Origin: Falsiroseomonas ponticola
GTDB taxonomy: Bacteria > Pseudomonadota > Alphaproteobacteria > Acetobacterales > Acetobacteraceae
Direction: 5' to 3'
Assembly (NCBI RefSeq): GCF_016805305.1
Contig: NZ_JAERQN010000011.1
Location: 174,670 to 238,669, forward strand
DNA: 64,000 nucleotides
The notes beneath the pieces were generated by a model. The model made no database searches. It saw nothing but the letters and a program-made list of their open reading frames with translations, and was not told the origin of the DNA. Both the position numbers and the translations under genes were made by a program. This document shows positions 7,749-16,351 of this stretch, one piece after another. Within the stretch, counting starts at the first letter, position 1. The number at the start of each line of letters is the position of its first letter.

Positions 7749-10316
7749 TCACGCCGCCGCCTGGCTGTCCCGCGCCGGTTCCGCCGCTTCCGCCGCCGGC
7801 GCGGCGGGCAGGACGATGCGGAACACCGCCCCCGGCCCCTCATTCGTCGCCGTGATCGTGCCGCCCATCCGCCGGATCAGCCCCTGGCAGATGGACAGGC
7901 CGAGCCCCGTGCCGCGCTCCAGCCCCTTGGTCGTGACGAAGGGCTCGAAGAGCCGCGCCATCACCTGGGGCGGGATGCCGCCGCCGGTGTCGGAGACGGT
8001 GATCAGCACCCTCTCCTCCGCCAGCGTCTCCGCCTTCAGCGTCACCAGCCGCTGCTCTTCCGGCGGCAGTGCCTGCATCGCATCCCGGGCATTGGCCAGC
8101 AGGTTCACCAGCACCTGCTCCAGCGCCACATTGTGCCCCAGCGCCCGCGGCGGCGGGTCCGTCAGCTCCACCCGCGTCACCACGCCGCCATCGCGCAGCG
8201 GCCCCGCCATCAGCGCCAGCACGCCCGCCAGCGCTTCCTCGATATGGATCGCCTCGGCCGGCGTCGTGTCATCCGTCCCGCGCGCCAGGCGGCGCAGATG
8301 CTCGATCACCTGGTTGGCGCGCCGCGTATAGGTGGTGATGCGGTCCAGCCGCTGGCCGATGGCCGCCATGTTGCCGCGCTTCTGCGCGCTATGCGCGTTG
8401 CTCACCGCCAGCTCGATCGCCTGCAGCGGCTGCTTCAGCTCATGCGCCAGCCCCGCCGCCAGCTCCCCCAGCGAGGCAAGCCGCGCGCTGCCGATCGCGC
8501 GCGCCTTGGCATCGCGCTCCGCCGTCACATCCGCGATGTAGCCGACGACGGACAGCGCCTCCCCCTCCACCGCGACCAGCCGCACCGTCATGCGCACCAC
8601 GATGCTGCCGCCCCGCGCATGCCGCAGGCCGAGATCCGCCGCCCAGGCGCCGTCGCGCCGCAGCGCCTCGATCCCGTCCACCAGGCTGTCCCAGGGCTCC
8701 AGCACCCCCGGCAGCCCGCCCTCCGCGGCCAGCGCCTCTGGCGTCCAGCCGGAGACGGGTTCCACGCTGCGGCTCACGAACAGCTCCCGGTACCAGGGCC
8801 TTCCCTGCTCGATCATCGCCCGCGCCCCGGCGGCCAGCATGGCGCGGAAGACGATGACGGGCGCCAGCGCCAGCGTATCGTCCAGCTCCTGCCGCGCCGC
8901 CGCCTCGCGCTCCATTGCGCTGTGCTCGGCCGTCAGGTCGCGGACATAGCCGACGATCTCCCCCCCGCCCGCGGGGTTCACCGAAAGCCGCTCCATCTGC
9001 GTCAGCATCCGTCGCGCGCTGCCATCGGGCTGGCGCAGCTTCCAGGTCGCCTGCGCGAAGCCGTCCCGCAGCACCAGCGCGTTGCTCTCGGCGCGGGACA
9101 GCGAGGATTCCTCCACATACTCGTCCCAGGGGCCGAGCCCATCCAGCGCCCCGTTGGTCCACCCCGTCACGCCGGCGATGTCGCCGGTGCGGTACAGGAT
9201 GCGGGACGATCCGTCGGGGAAGACCTTCCGCAGGAAGATCACGACAGGCAGCTTGCCCTGCAGGCGCTCCACCTCCGCCCGCCCGGCGCGCAGCATCGCC
9301 GCTTCCCGCCGCAGCCGCCGCTGGCGCACCGCGCCGTAGCCGAAGGCCAGCATCAGCAGCGCCGCCAGCGAATAGCCGCCCGCCGTGGCCAGCGACAGGT
9401 TGCGCACCCGCACCACCGGCGCCAGCGCGCCGGCCGCCGTCTGCCCCGCCACCGCGATGATGTTCGCCTGGTCGGAGGCCCGCAGCACCACCAGCATCAC
9501 CTCCTGCTCCGCCGTGGTGGCGGTGCGGTGGTGCAGCACGCGCGCGCCCTCGCTCACCTGGCGCACCGCCTCGGGCAGGATGCGGCGGCCCACCATCTCC
9601 GGCGCCATGCTGCTATGGGCCAGCAGCACGCCATCGGTGCGCATCAGGCCGAGCGCCGTGTCGCTGCCGCTCCCCCGCATCGCCAGCGCGCGGCCGAGGT
9701 CGGCGGGGCGGTAATGCATCACCAGCACGCCGGCGAAGCGCCCGCCCTGGTCCTCCAGCCGCATCGTCACGGGCACCACCAGCTGCCCCGTGGCGCGGGA
9801 GGCGACAGGCTGGCCGAACCAGGGGGAGGGCGCGCCGCCGCGATGCACCTGCACATGCGGGCGGTCCGCCAGGTTCACGGCCGGCAGGCCGGGGCCGCTC
9901 TGCCACAGGCTGACGCCATCCGTGCCGGTGATGATCAGGTGGAAGACCGGCAGGCTGCGCAGCGTCAGCAGGTCGCGCAGCGACAGCTCGATCTCCTCCC
10001 GCCGCGTCTCCGCCTCCGGCCCCTCCGCCTGCAGCCAGCGCTGCGCCAGGCTGCGCAGCGCGCGCCCATCCTCCGCGATCCGGCGCAGCATCCCATCCGC
10101 CGCCAGCGCATCCAGCTCCGCCCGCGCGAAGACGCGCGCGGCTTCGGTCTGCGCGGCATCATCCGTCACCCGCGCGGCCAGCCACCAGGCGCCCGCGATG
10201 CTGGCCGCCACCACCATGCCGACGGCCGCGCGACGCAGCAGAAGCAGCGGGGCGCCGCCCGCCCCCGGGCCCCGCGCCGTGCCATCCTGCGGTGCCAGCG
10301 CGGAGAAGGTGGTCAT
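7749..10316 (-). CDS. membrane sensor histidine kinase (Cache-PAS-PAS-HisKA-HATPase)
   Basis: This 855-residue kinase has transmembrane segments near residues 28-50 and 305-325 enclosing a periplasmic Cache-type sensor of about 250 residues. Two PAS-like domains (roughly 355-590) follow, then HisKA with the phospho-accepting H625 in LAHELKQPL, and an HATPase domain with N-box NLLANARDAM and G boxes DTGGGIPP and GTGLGLSI. The layout resembles DctB-type C4-dicarboxylate sensors. No response regulator is next to it, so it is an orphan. A TRAP transporter operon lies just upstream on the same strand, which suggests but does not prove that they respond to the same solute. The ATG at 10316 overlaps the stop of a small upstream frame. 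Confidence 0.88.
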   Translation of the reverse strand: MTTFSALAPQDGTARGPGAGGAPLLLLRRAAVGMVVAASIAGAWWLAARVTDDAAQTEAARVFARAELDALAADGMLRRIAEDGRALRSLAQRWLQAEGPEAETRREEIELSLRDLLTLRSLPVFHLIITGTDGVSLWQSGPGLPAVNLADRPHVQVHRGGAPSPWFGQPVASRATGQLVVPVTMRLEDQGGRFAGVLVMHYRPADLGRALAMRGSGSDTALGLMRTDGVLLAHSSMAPEMVGRRILPEAVRQVSEGARVLHHRTATTAEQEVMLVVLRASDQANIIAVAGQTAAGALAPVVRVRNLSLATAGGYSLAALLMLAFGYGAVRQRRLRREAAMLRAGRAEVERLQGKLPVVIFLRKVFPDGSSRILYRTGDIAGVTGWTNGALDGLGPWDEYVEESSLSRAESNALVLRDGFAQATWKLRQPDGSARRMLTQMERLSVNPAGGGEIVGYVRDLTAEHSAMEREAAARQELDDTLALAPVIVFRAMLAAGARAMIEQGRPWYRELFVSRSVEPVSGWTPEALAAEGGLPGVLEPWDSLVDGIEALRRDGAWAADLGLRHARGGSIVVRMTVRLVAVEGEALSVVGYIADVTAERDAKARAIGSARLASLGELAAGLAHELKQPLQAIELAVSNAHSAQKRGNMAAIGQRLDRITTYTRRANQVIEHLRRLARGTDDTTPAEAIHIEEALAGVLALMAGPLRDGGVVTRVELTDPPPRALGHNVALEQVLVNLLANARDAMQALPPEEQRLVTLKAETLAEERVLITVSDTGGGIPPQVMARLFEPFVTTKGLERGTGLGLSICQGLIRRMGGTITATNEGPGAVFRIVLPAAPAAEAAEPARDSQAAA

Positions 10317-10769
10317 CGCCGATGGCCCGGCGCAACAGGCCTGCGGGTCGGCGCGGCAGGGGGGAGCCTATGGGTCATCGTGACTCGGTCCAGGCGCTCT
10401 TCAGTCGCGGCGGCTTCGGTACCATCCACTTCCGGTGCAAATCTAAACGAAGCCGACATTTCCTGACTGCGGCCGGAGGGACCCCGACAATCCGGGGTTG
10501 TCTCCCGTTTCATGGTGGCGCGCATGCCGCGCATCCCCCGGCCCCGGCACCCCCGCCATGCGGCAATCGCCCTGGGCGGGAGCGCCCCATGCGACCTTCG
10601 ATCGGCACGCGTTATACAATCATCGGGGCGCATGCCGCTTGAGTAACATGCGCACCGGATCAACCGCAGAGTGTATCCGGATAAAAAATAGTTAATTGAT
10701 TGGCTTGCTGAACCGCAACGGTTGCAGCCGCCGGCACCAGCACGCGGATGGCGGGCGGTCCGCCGCCCG
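10317..10769. other. 453-bp gap between kinase and TRAP genes
   Basis: No clear gene is visible. It holds the kinase upstream region on the minus strand. A frame of 66 codons (ATG at 10513, or ATG 10459) ends in a TGA overlapping the kinase ATG. A GACAA/TTGTC dyad lies at 10486-10502, overlapping an ACCCCG/CGGGGT stem. A 10-bp palindrome TATCCGGATA sits at 10674-10683 beside an AT-rich patch (ATAAAAAATAGTTAATTG) that stands out from the GC-rich surroundings and may be a promoter. The small frame is not strong enough to list as a gene. Confidence 0.4.
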
Positions 10770-10770
10770 C
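10751..10770 (-). terminator. hairpin at the end of the TRAP operon
   Basis: GCGGGCGG (10751-10758) and CCGCCCGC (10763-10770) form a perfect 8-bp stem with a 4-nt loop, touching the dctM stop codon. There is no T-run, so termination may be weak or Rho-assisted. Confidence 0.45.
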
Positions 10771-12056
10771 TACATCGTCCCCAGCACCCGCGGCAGCCAC
10801 AGCGCGATGTCCGGGAACACCACGACCAGGGCCAGCGAGACGAACATCGCCAGGATCATCCACAGCACCCAGGGGATGGTCGTTTCCATGGAGACGCCGG
10901 CGATGCGGCAGGACACCATCAGGTTGACCGCCATGGGCGGCGTGAACTGCCCGATCGCGATCTTCATCGTCAGGATCACGCCGAACCAGGTCAGGTCCCA
11001 GTGGAAGGCATTGGCGATCGGGATCAGCACCGGCAGCAGGATCAGGAAGGTGGAGACGCCGTCCAGGAACATGCCGATGAAGATCAGCACGATCATCAGC
11101 AGCGCGATGGTCCCGTATTCGCCGAGTCCCAGCCCCACGATCCAGGCCGCGACCGGCTGCACGATGCCGAGCGTGGAGGTGGACCAGGCGAAGACGCTGG
11201 CCAGCGCCACCACGATCAGGATGACGGCGGACAATTCCCCCGCCTCCACCAGCATCTCGTAGAGGTCGCGCCAGCTCAGCGTGCGGTAGATCACGGCGCC
11301 GACGAACAGCCCGTAGAACACCGCCATGACGGCGGCCTCGGTCGGCGTGAAGGCGCCGATCCGCATGCCGCCCAGGATGACGACGGGCGCCATCAGCCCC
11401 CAGATCGCCTCCTTGAAGGTCTGCCAGACCAGCAGCCGCTCCTCCGCCCGCGCCTTGCCGCCGAAATCATGGACGAAGGACAGCGCCAGCACGGCCACGA
11501 TGATGGCGCAGCCCGCCAGGATCCCCGGGAACATCCCCGCCATGAAGATCGCGGGCACCGACACGCCCGGCACCAGCACGGCATAGATGATGAAGGCGAT
11601 GGAGGGCGGGATCAGGATGTCCGTCGCCGCCGCCGCCGCCACCGTCGCCGCGATGAAGGGGCGGGGATAGCCATCCGCCACCATGCTCCGCGTCACCACC
11701 TGGCCCACGGCCGCCGATGTCGCGGGCCCGGACCCGCTGATGCCGCCGATCACCATGGCGACGAGCACGGAGACGGAAGCGAGCGCCCCGCGCCCCGCCC
11801 CCACGATCGCGGTCGCGAAGCGCACCAGGCGCAGCGCCACCCCCGTGCGGTCGAAGACGCTGCCCACCAGCACGAACATCGGGATGGCGATCAGCGGGTA
11901 CTTGGCGATGCCCGCATAGACATTGGTCGGCATGGCCAGGATGGACTGGTCCGCCAGCAGGATCGCCAGCGCGCCGGCCAGGCCGAGCGCCACGCCGATC
12001 GGGATGCCGCCCAGCAGCAGCACCAGGAAGGTCAGGAAGAGGATCGCGCCGATCAT
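10770..12056 (-). CDS. dctM: TRAP transporter large permease DctM
   Basis: This 428-residue protein is very hydrophobic and starts MIGAILFLTFLVLLLGG. It has the family features LPMTNVYAGIAKYPL-type loops, GGISGSGPATSAAVG and a C-terminal QFTPPMAVNLMVSC, matching DctM, the Na+-driven transport subunit of TRAP systems. With the small subunit 4 bp upstream and the periplasmic receptor further up, it makes a complete TRAP importer in the inner membrane. The longer frame to 12224 would run into the dctQ gene, so the ATG at 12056 is chosen. The solute is not evident; TRAP systems mostly take up organic or keto acids. Confidence 0.93.
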   Translation of the reverse strand: MIGAILFLTFLVLLLGGIPIGVALGLAGALAILLADQSILAMPTNVYAGIAKYPLIAIPMFVLVGSVFDRTGVALRLVRFATAIVGAGRGALASVSVLVAMVIGGISGSGPATSAAVGQVVTRSMVADGYPRPFIAATVAAAAATDILIPPSIAFIIYAVLVPGVSVPAIFMAGMFPGILAGCAIIVAVLALSFVHDFGGKARAEERLLVWQTFKEAIWGLMAPVVILGGMRIGAFTPTEAAVMAVFYGLFVGAVIYRTLSWRDLYEMLVEAGELSAVILIVVALASVFAWSTSTLGIVQPVAAWIVGLGLGEYGTIALLMIVLIFIGMFLDGVSTFLILLPVLIPIANAFHWDLTWFGVILTMKIAIGQFTPPMAVNLMVSCRIAGVSMETTIPWVLWMILAMFVSLALVVVFPDIALWLPRVLGTM

Positions 12057-12060
12057 CGCC

Positions 12061-12570
12061 TCAGCCTTCCCCGCCCCGCGCCAGGCGGATGAACCGCCCG
12101 GCCGCGCGCAGCACCACCACGGCGGAGAGCACCGGCAGCCAGCCCGTGTACCACCAGTTCGGATGGCCGAGGCCCGAGGACAGCACCTCGAACCGGTATT
12201 CGTCATAAGCGAGGCGCCAGCCATGCCAGACCAGCAGCCCGAAGCACAGCATGGTCAGCGCCATCGCCACCATCTCCGCCACCCGCTGCCCTTGCGGGGA
12301 CAGCATGTCGGTGAAGTAGCCGATCTTGATGTGGCGGCCCGATGCGGTCGCGATGGCCGTGCCGAGCAGCGCCACCAGCACCATCAGCACCACGGAGTAT
12401 TCCTCCGTGAAGCTGATGCTGATGTCCGTCAGGTAGCGGGTCGCGACATTGGCGGCGGTGATCAGCGCCATCGCCGCCATGGCCGCGGCCACCAGCGCCT
12501 CCTCGATCTTCAGCGTGATGCGGGTCGGCGGATTCTCTCGGAAGGCGCTGGGATCGGGCTCGGCAGCCAT
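12061..12570 (-). CDS. dctQ: TRAP transporter small permease DctQ
   Basis: This 169-residue protein has four predicted membrane helices and the pattern ITAANVATRYL with SFTEEYSVVLMVLVALLGTAIA, the usual signature of the TRAP small subunit. DctQ pairs with DctM and helps receptor docking. It lies between the receptor gene (88 bp upstream) and dctM (4 bp downstream), all on the minus strand, so the three form an operon. The Shine-Dalgarno before the ATG is weak. Confidence 0.9.
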   Translation of the reverse strand: MAAEPDPSAFRENPPTRITLKIEEALVAAAMAAMALITAANVATRYLTDISISFTEEYSVVLMVLVALLGTAIATASGRHIKIGYFTDMLSPQGQRVAEMVAMALTMLCFGLLVWHGWRLAYDEYRFEVLSSGLGHPNWWYTGWLPVLSAVVVLRAAGRFIRLARGGEG

Positions 12571-12657
12571 GGTCGGTCAATCGCTTGTCAGGGGAGAATG
12601 GAAAACGGCCCGCCGGGGGCATCCCGGCGGGCCGCACGGCCTGTCAGCCGAAGCGGT

Positions 12658-13698
12658 TCAGGCCCGCGCGCCGCGGATCGCCGCTTCCGCGCGGCGCACC
12701 AGGTCCGGCCCCACGGTCTGCGCCCATTTGTCATAGACGGGCCGCGTGGCGCGGGCGAAGGCCTGCTTCTCCGCGTCCGACAGCGTCGTCACCGTCACGC
12801 CGCGCCGCGCCAGCTCCTCCAGGCTCGACCGGTCGGCATCCACGCCGATGCCCTTGCGGCTCGCCTCGATCTGCGCCTTCGCGGCATCCCGCGCGCATTC
12901 CTGCACCAGCTGCCGGTCGGCCGGCGCGAAGCTGTCCATCACCTGCTTGGAGACGACGAAGACCCCCGCATCCGCGACATAGTTCCACACCGTCAGGTGC
13001 CGCTGCGCCAGCGTGTCCATGCGGAACGCCAGGTAGAGGTTGATCGGATTCTCCTGCCCATCCACCGCGCCGGTGGAGAGCGCGGGCTGCAGATCCGCGA
13101 AGGACATCTGCACGGGATTGGCGCCGAGCGCCGTGAAGATCTCGCTGAAGATGGCGCCGGCGGCGAAGCGGATCTTCATGCCGCGCAGGTCGCCGGGCTC
13201 CCGGATCGCGCGGCGGCTGTTGGAGATCTCGCGGAACCCGTTCTCGCCCCAGGCCACCGGCACCACGTCGCGGGACGACAGGGTGCGGAACAGCTCCTCG
13301 CCCACCGGGCCGTTGATGATGGCGTCGAAGCCCTTGTGGTCATTCAGCAGGAAGGGGAGGGAGAAGACGTTCATCTCCCGGATCTGGGGGGAGATGTTGA
13401 TGGTCGAGAAGACGCCGAAATCGACCACGCCCTGGCGCATCGCCACCAGCTCCCGCGTCTGGTCGCCGCCGACCAGCTGGCTGCCCGGATAGACCTTCAC
13501 CGTGATCCGCCCGCCGGAGCGCTGCGTCACCATATCCGCCCACTGGAAGGCGCCTTCCGAGAGCGGGATCGGCCGGTTGCCGACGACGGTCAGCTTGTAT
13601 TCGGATTTGTAGGCGGCCTGCGCCTTCGCCACATGCGGCAGCGCCAGCAGGCCCGCGCCGGCCAGCAGCGCGCCCCGGCGGCTCATCACGATCGACAT
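12658..13698 (-). CDS. dctP: TRAP transporter substrate-binding protein DctP
   Basis: This periplasmic receptor of 346 residues has an N-terminal signal with a twin-Arg-like MSRRGALLAGAGLLALP and an AKAQA cleavage region. The mature part shows DctP family features: GGRITVKVYPGSQL, GVVDFG, the conserved Arg region RGMKIRFA for carboxylate binding, and DGQENPI. It captures an organic acid and delivers it to DctQM. The ATG at 13698 has a good Shine-Dalgarno (GGGAGGGG) 6-8 nt upstream; the longer frame is an extension into the intergenic region. The upstream gene is a sulfotransferase, 88 bp away. Confidence 0.92.
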   Translation of the reverse strand: MSIVMSRRGALLAGAGLLALPHVAKAQAAYKSEYKLTVVGNRPIPLSEGAFQWADMVTQRSGGRITVKVYPGSQLVGGDQTRELVAMRQGVVDFGVFSTINISPQIREMNVFSLPFLLNDHKGFDAIINGPVGEELFRTLSSRDVVPVAWGENGFREISNSRRAIREPGDLRGMKIRFAAGAIFSEIFTALGANPVQMSFADLQPALSTGAVDGQENPINLYLAFRMDTLAQRHLTVWNYVADAGVFVVSKQVMDSFAPADRQLVQECARDAAKAQIEASRKGIGVDADRSSLEELARRGVTVTTLSDAEKQAFARATRPVYDKWAQTVGPDLVRRAEAAIRGARA

Positions 13699-13786
13699 CC
13701 GGATCCCCTCCCAAGGTGGTGCGCCTTGCCTGGCGCTCTTTCCAGGGGCGGAGCATGCGGGCAGCGATGCCCCTTCGGCAAGGGGA

Positions 13787-14578
13787 TCAGCCCCGGAGGA
13801 AAATCGACCCCGCCGCCGCCTCGAAGATGGCGGGATCCAGCCCTTCCTCCCCCGGCGCGCGGCGCAATTCCGCATAGGCGCGCTTCACCACCGCCGGCAC
13901 CGCGGCATCGCGCAGCAGCGCGTCGGTGGTGCGCCCGTGGTGCCGCAGCGCCCCGGCCAGGAAGCCCTCGGTCGCGGCGGAAGCCTCGCCCCGCAGGCGC
14001 AGCCCCACCCGCGCCACCACGCCGCGCCAGTCCCGCAGCAGGTCGTCGTAATGCACCACCACGCGGTCCAGCCCGCGCGTGTCGTGCTCCGCCGCCACCA
14101 CATGGGCCAGCCACAGCCGCAGCGCGTCCCGCTTCGCCATCCCGTCCCGCGCGGCGAGGGAGGCCGCGACCTCCAGCGGGTTGCGCACCGCCAGCACCGC
14201 GAAGGGCCGGGCGCCCACCGCCGCCAGGGCCGGCAGCCAGGCCGGCAGCAGCCGGCAGGCGCGCGGGTCCTTCAGGATGAAGGCGGCCCCTTCCGGCACC
14301 TGCGCCCGCAGCAGCGCCACACACTCCGGCACGAAGCCCGCCAGCACCGCCGCGGCATCGGGGGCGAAGGGCCGCGCATCGTCCCAGCCGCTGCCGAGCG
14401 CCGCCAGCATCGCATCATCCAGCGCCACCATGCCGCGCGACTCGAAGAAACCGCGCGGATTATCCGCCCGCCCCGCCATCAGGTCCGCCGGCAGCGCCGG
14501 CCCGTGCAGGGACAGCACGCGGGTCAGCGCGGAGGTGCCGGAGCGATGCATCCCCAGCACCATCAGCGCGCTGCGCAT
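13787..14578 (-). CDS. sulfotransferase-family protein
   Basis: This 263-residue protein has the P-loop-like GMHRSGTSALTR (9-20), which matches the 5'-phosphosulfate-binding loop of PAPS-dependent sulfotransferases, followed by the AVRNPLEVAASL motif for the 3'-phosphate. Similar bacterial proteins modify surface glycans or lipids, but some act as unrelated P-loop enzymes. It starts 4 bp after the stop of a Bug receptor gene, which suggests coupled translation, and precedes the TRAP genes. No PAPS synthesis or glycan genes are visible in the window, so the acceptor is unknown. The cellular role of this enzyme between two transport genes is puzzling. Confidence 0.75.
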   Translation of the reverse strand: MRSALMVLGMHRSGTSALTRVLSLHGPALPADLMAGRADNPRGFFESRGMVALDDAMLAALGSGWDDARPFAPDAAAVLAGFVPECVALLRAQVPEGAAFILKDPRACRLLPAWLPALAAVGARPFAVLAVRNPLEVAASLAARDGMAKRDALRLWLAHVVAAEHDTRGLDRVVVHYDDLLRDWRGVVARVGLRLRGEASAATEGFLAGALRHHGRTTDALLRDAAVPAVVKRAYAELRRAPGEEGLDPAIFEAAAGSIFLRG

Positions 14579-14582
14579 CGCG

Positions 14583-15536
14583 CTATTCCGCGCGGATATT
14601 CGCGGCCTGCGCCACGGCCGCCCAGCGCGGCACCTCGGCCGCGACCATGGCCGTGTATTCCGCCACGCTCATCCGGTTGGGCGGCGCGCCGAGCTCCGCC
14701 AGGCGGTCCACCATGGCCGGCGTGTTCAGCCCCGCCACCACCGCCTCGTTGATCCGCTGCGCGATCTCCGCCGGCATCCCCGCGGGGCCCGAGAGGCCGA
14801 ACCAGTTGGTGGCGACCAGGCTCGGGAAGCCGGCCTCCGCCACCGTCGGCACCTCCGGCCAGCGCGCCGCGCGCTCCGGCAGGGTGATGGCCAGCAGGCG
14901 CAGCCGGTCGTTCCGGCCGATATCCGGCACCGCCGCGATCAGCCCCTCCACCTGGCCGCCGATCACATCCGTCACCGCCGGCGCGCTGCCGCGATAGGGC
15001 ACATGGGTGATCTCCACCCCCGCCGCGCGGTTCAGCAGTTCCAGCTTCACATGGCTCGAGGTCCCGATGCCGTTCGACCCGAACCGCACCGCGCCGGGCG
15101 ATGCCTTTGCCCGTTCCACCAGCTCGGCCATCGTCCTGATCGGCCCGCTGGCGCTGACCGCGATCGCCGACGGCACCGCGGCGACCAGCGCAATGTGGAG
15201 AAAATCCCGCACGGGGTCATAGGGCACGTTGCGCGACACCGCCGGGCCGATGGCCTGGGAGGCGATGTTGGACAACACGATCGCGCTGCCATCGTTCGGG
15301 CCCTTGGCGACGGCATCGGACCCGATGGCCCCGCCCGCGCCCGCGCGATTCTCCACCACCACCGGCATGCCCATCGCGGCCTCGATCTCCCGCGCCGCCA
15401 GCCGCCCGAGCAGATCCGCCGTGCCGCCGGCGGGGAAGGGGACCACCAGGCGCAGCGGGCGCCGCCCGGTCTGGGCCAGGGCCGGGGTGGCCAGCAGGCC
15501 AGCCAGGGGCGCGGAGAGCAGGGTGCGGCGGCGCAT
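14583..15536 (-). CDS. Bug/TctC periplasmic receptor
   Basis: This 317-residue tripartite-tricarboxylate-type substrate-binding protein has a signal peptide (RRRTLLSAPLAGLLATPALAQ), the N-terminal strand LRLVVPFPAGGTADLLGR and the second motif VVENRAGAGGAIGSDAVA, both diagnostic of the Bug family. These proteins bind carboxylates, nicotinate or amino acids between two lobes. The cognate TctA/TctB membrane subunits are absent from the window, so it is an orphan receptor. Annotating from ATG 15536 gives the proper signal peptide; the frame extends further upstream without a good start. It is the first of a minus-strand run with the sulfotransferase gene. Confidence 0.9.
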   Translation of the reverse strand: MRRRTLLSAPLAGLLATPALAQTGRRPLRLVVPFPAGGTADLLGRLAAREIEAAMGMPVVVENRAGAGGAIGSDAVAKGPNDGSAIVLSNIASQAIGPAVSRNVPYDPVRDFLHIALVAAVPSAIAVSASGPIRTMAELVERAKASPGAVRFGSNGIGTSSHVKLELLNRAAGVEITHVPYRGSAPAVTDVIGGQVEGLIAAVPDIGRNDRLRLLAITLPERAARWPEVPTVAEAGFPSLVATNWFGLSGPAGMPAEIAQRINEAVVAGLNTPAMVDRLAELGAPPNRMSVAEYTAMVAAEVPRWAAVAQAANIRAE

Positions 15537-15747
15537 CGGGGGATCCTCATCCTGGGATGCCACCAGCATACCGCGCCCGGCAGCGGCGGTCATGGCCCGG
15601 CGCCGCCGCCGCTTCCGTTCTCCGCGCAGCCCGGACGGGAGACGACCTTGCCATCCGGCTAACAGGAAATGGAATAACCATCCCTTTCCCGGTTGCGCGG
15701 AGAAAAAAGACGCTGTTATCCTGGGGTGGCAGAGGACAGATGCCCCG

Positions 15748-16263
15748 ATGACGTACATCCGCACCCGCCCGCCGCTCGACACCATGCTGGCCGGCATCGC
15801 CGCCGCCGCGCGGCAGCCCTTGGCGGAGCGCCCGGGCGCGGTCGCCGCCGCCATCGCGGCCTTCGCCGCGGATCCCACCCTGCTGGCGGAGGTCGATTGC
15901 CCCTGCTGCCCCGATCGCTATGTGCGCCACCTGCTGGGCGCGGATGAGGCCGGCGGCTACGCCGTGGTGGCGCTGGTCTGGCGCCCCGGCCAGATGTCAC
16001 CCGTGCATGGCCACCGCACCTGGTGCGCCTTCGCCGTCCACCAGGGCACGCTGACCGAAACCTATTACGAGCCCGGCGAGGAACACCCGGTGCCGACCGG
16101 GACGCGGCTGCTCCGCCCCGGCGACGCCAACCACGGCCCGGCCGATCCGCGCCTGATCCACCGCATCGCCAACCTGTCCTGCCGGACGGCGATTTCCATC
16201 CACTGCTACGGCGTCGGCTATGACCGCTTCGGCAGCGACGTGAACGAGGTCCACGCGGCGTAG
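15748..16263 (+). CDS. cysteine dioxygenase family protein
   Basis: This 171-residue cupin of the cysteine dioxygenase type has iron ligands that can be read as H87 and H89 (PVHGHRTWC) and H138 (LIHRIAN). A Ser-x-His-x-Tyr triad is S150, H152 and Y154. C93 (TWCAF) lines up with the Cys that forms the Cys-Tyr crosslink in mammalian CDO; most bacterial CDOs have Gly there. The enzyme oxidises thiols such as cysteine or 3-mercaptopropionate to sulfinates with O2. The ATG at 15748 was chosen because the fold starts there and the longer frame has no support. It diverges from the Bug/sulfotransferase operon and is followed by a hairpin repeat. Confidence 0.8.
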   Translation: MTYIRTRPPLDTMLAGIAAAARQPLAERPGAVAAAIAAFAADPTLLAEVDCPCCPDRYVRHLLGADEAGGYAVVALVWRPGQMSPVHGHRTWCAFAVHQGTLTETYYEPGEEHPVPTGTRLLRPGDANHGPADPRLIHRIANLSCRTAISIHCYGVGYDRFGSDVNEVHAA

Positions 16264-16270
16264 GCCGGTC

Positions 16271-16343
16271 GATGGGGAAGGCTCTGCCTTCCCCATCCCC
16301 CATCCGCCCAAAGGGACCAGGGGGGGCGAACCGCCCCTGGACC
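16271..16343. repeat. paired-hairpin intergenic repeat, copy 1
   Basis: GATGGGGAAGGC (16271-16282) and GCCTTCCCCATC (16286-16297) form a perfect 12-bp stem with a TCT loop. A second dyad with arms CCAGGGG and CCCCTGG lies at 16317-16340, ending in CTGGACCG. The same two-part layout with a TCT loop and a CCAGGG...CCCTGGACCG second dyad occurs at 37862-37920. It lies between convergent genes and may also terminate transcription. Confidence 0.55.
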
Positions 16344-16351
16344 GTCGCCAG

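Noticed and set aside
8133..10466. 777-codon plus-strand frame antisense to the histidine kinase
   Set aside because: It lacks any domain pattern and mirrors the kinase; a frame this long is expected by chance in very GC-rich DNA.
11923..14280. 785-codon plus-strand frame across the TRAP and sulfotransferase genes
   Set aside because: It is opposite to clear DctM, DctQ and DctP genes and shows no domain.
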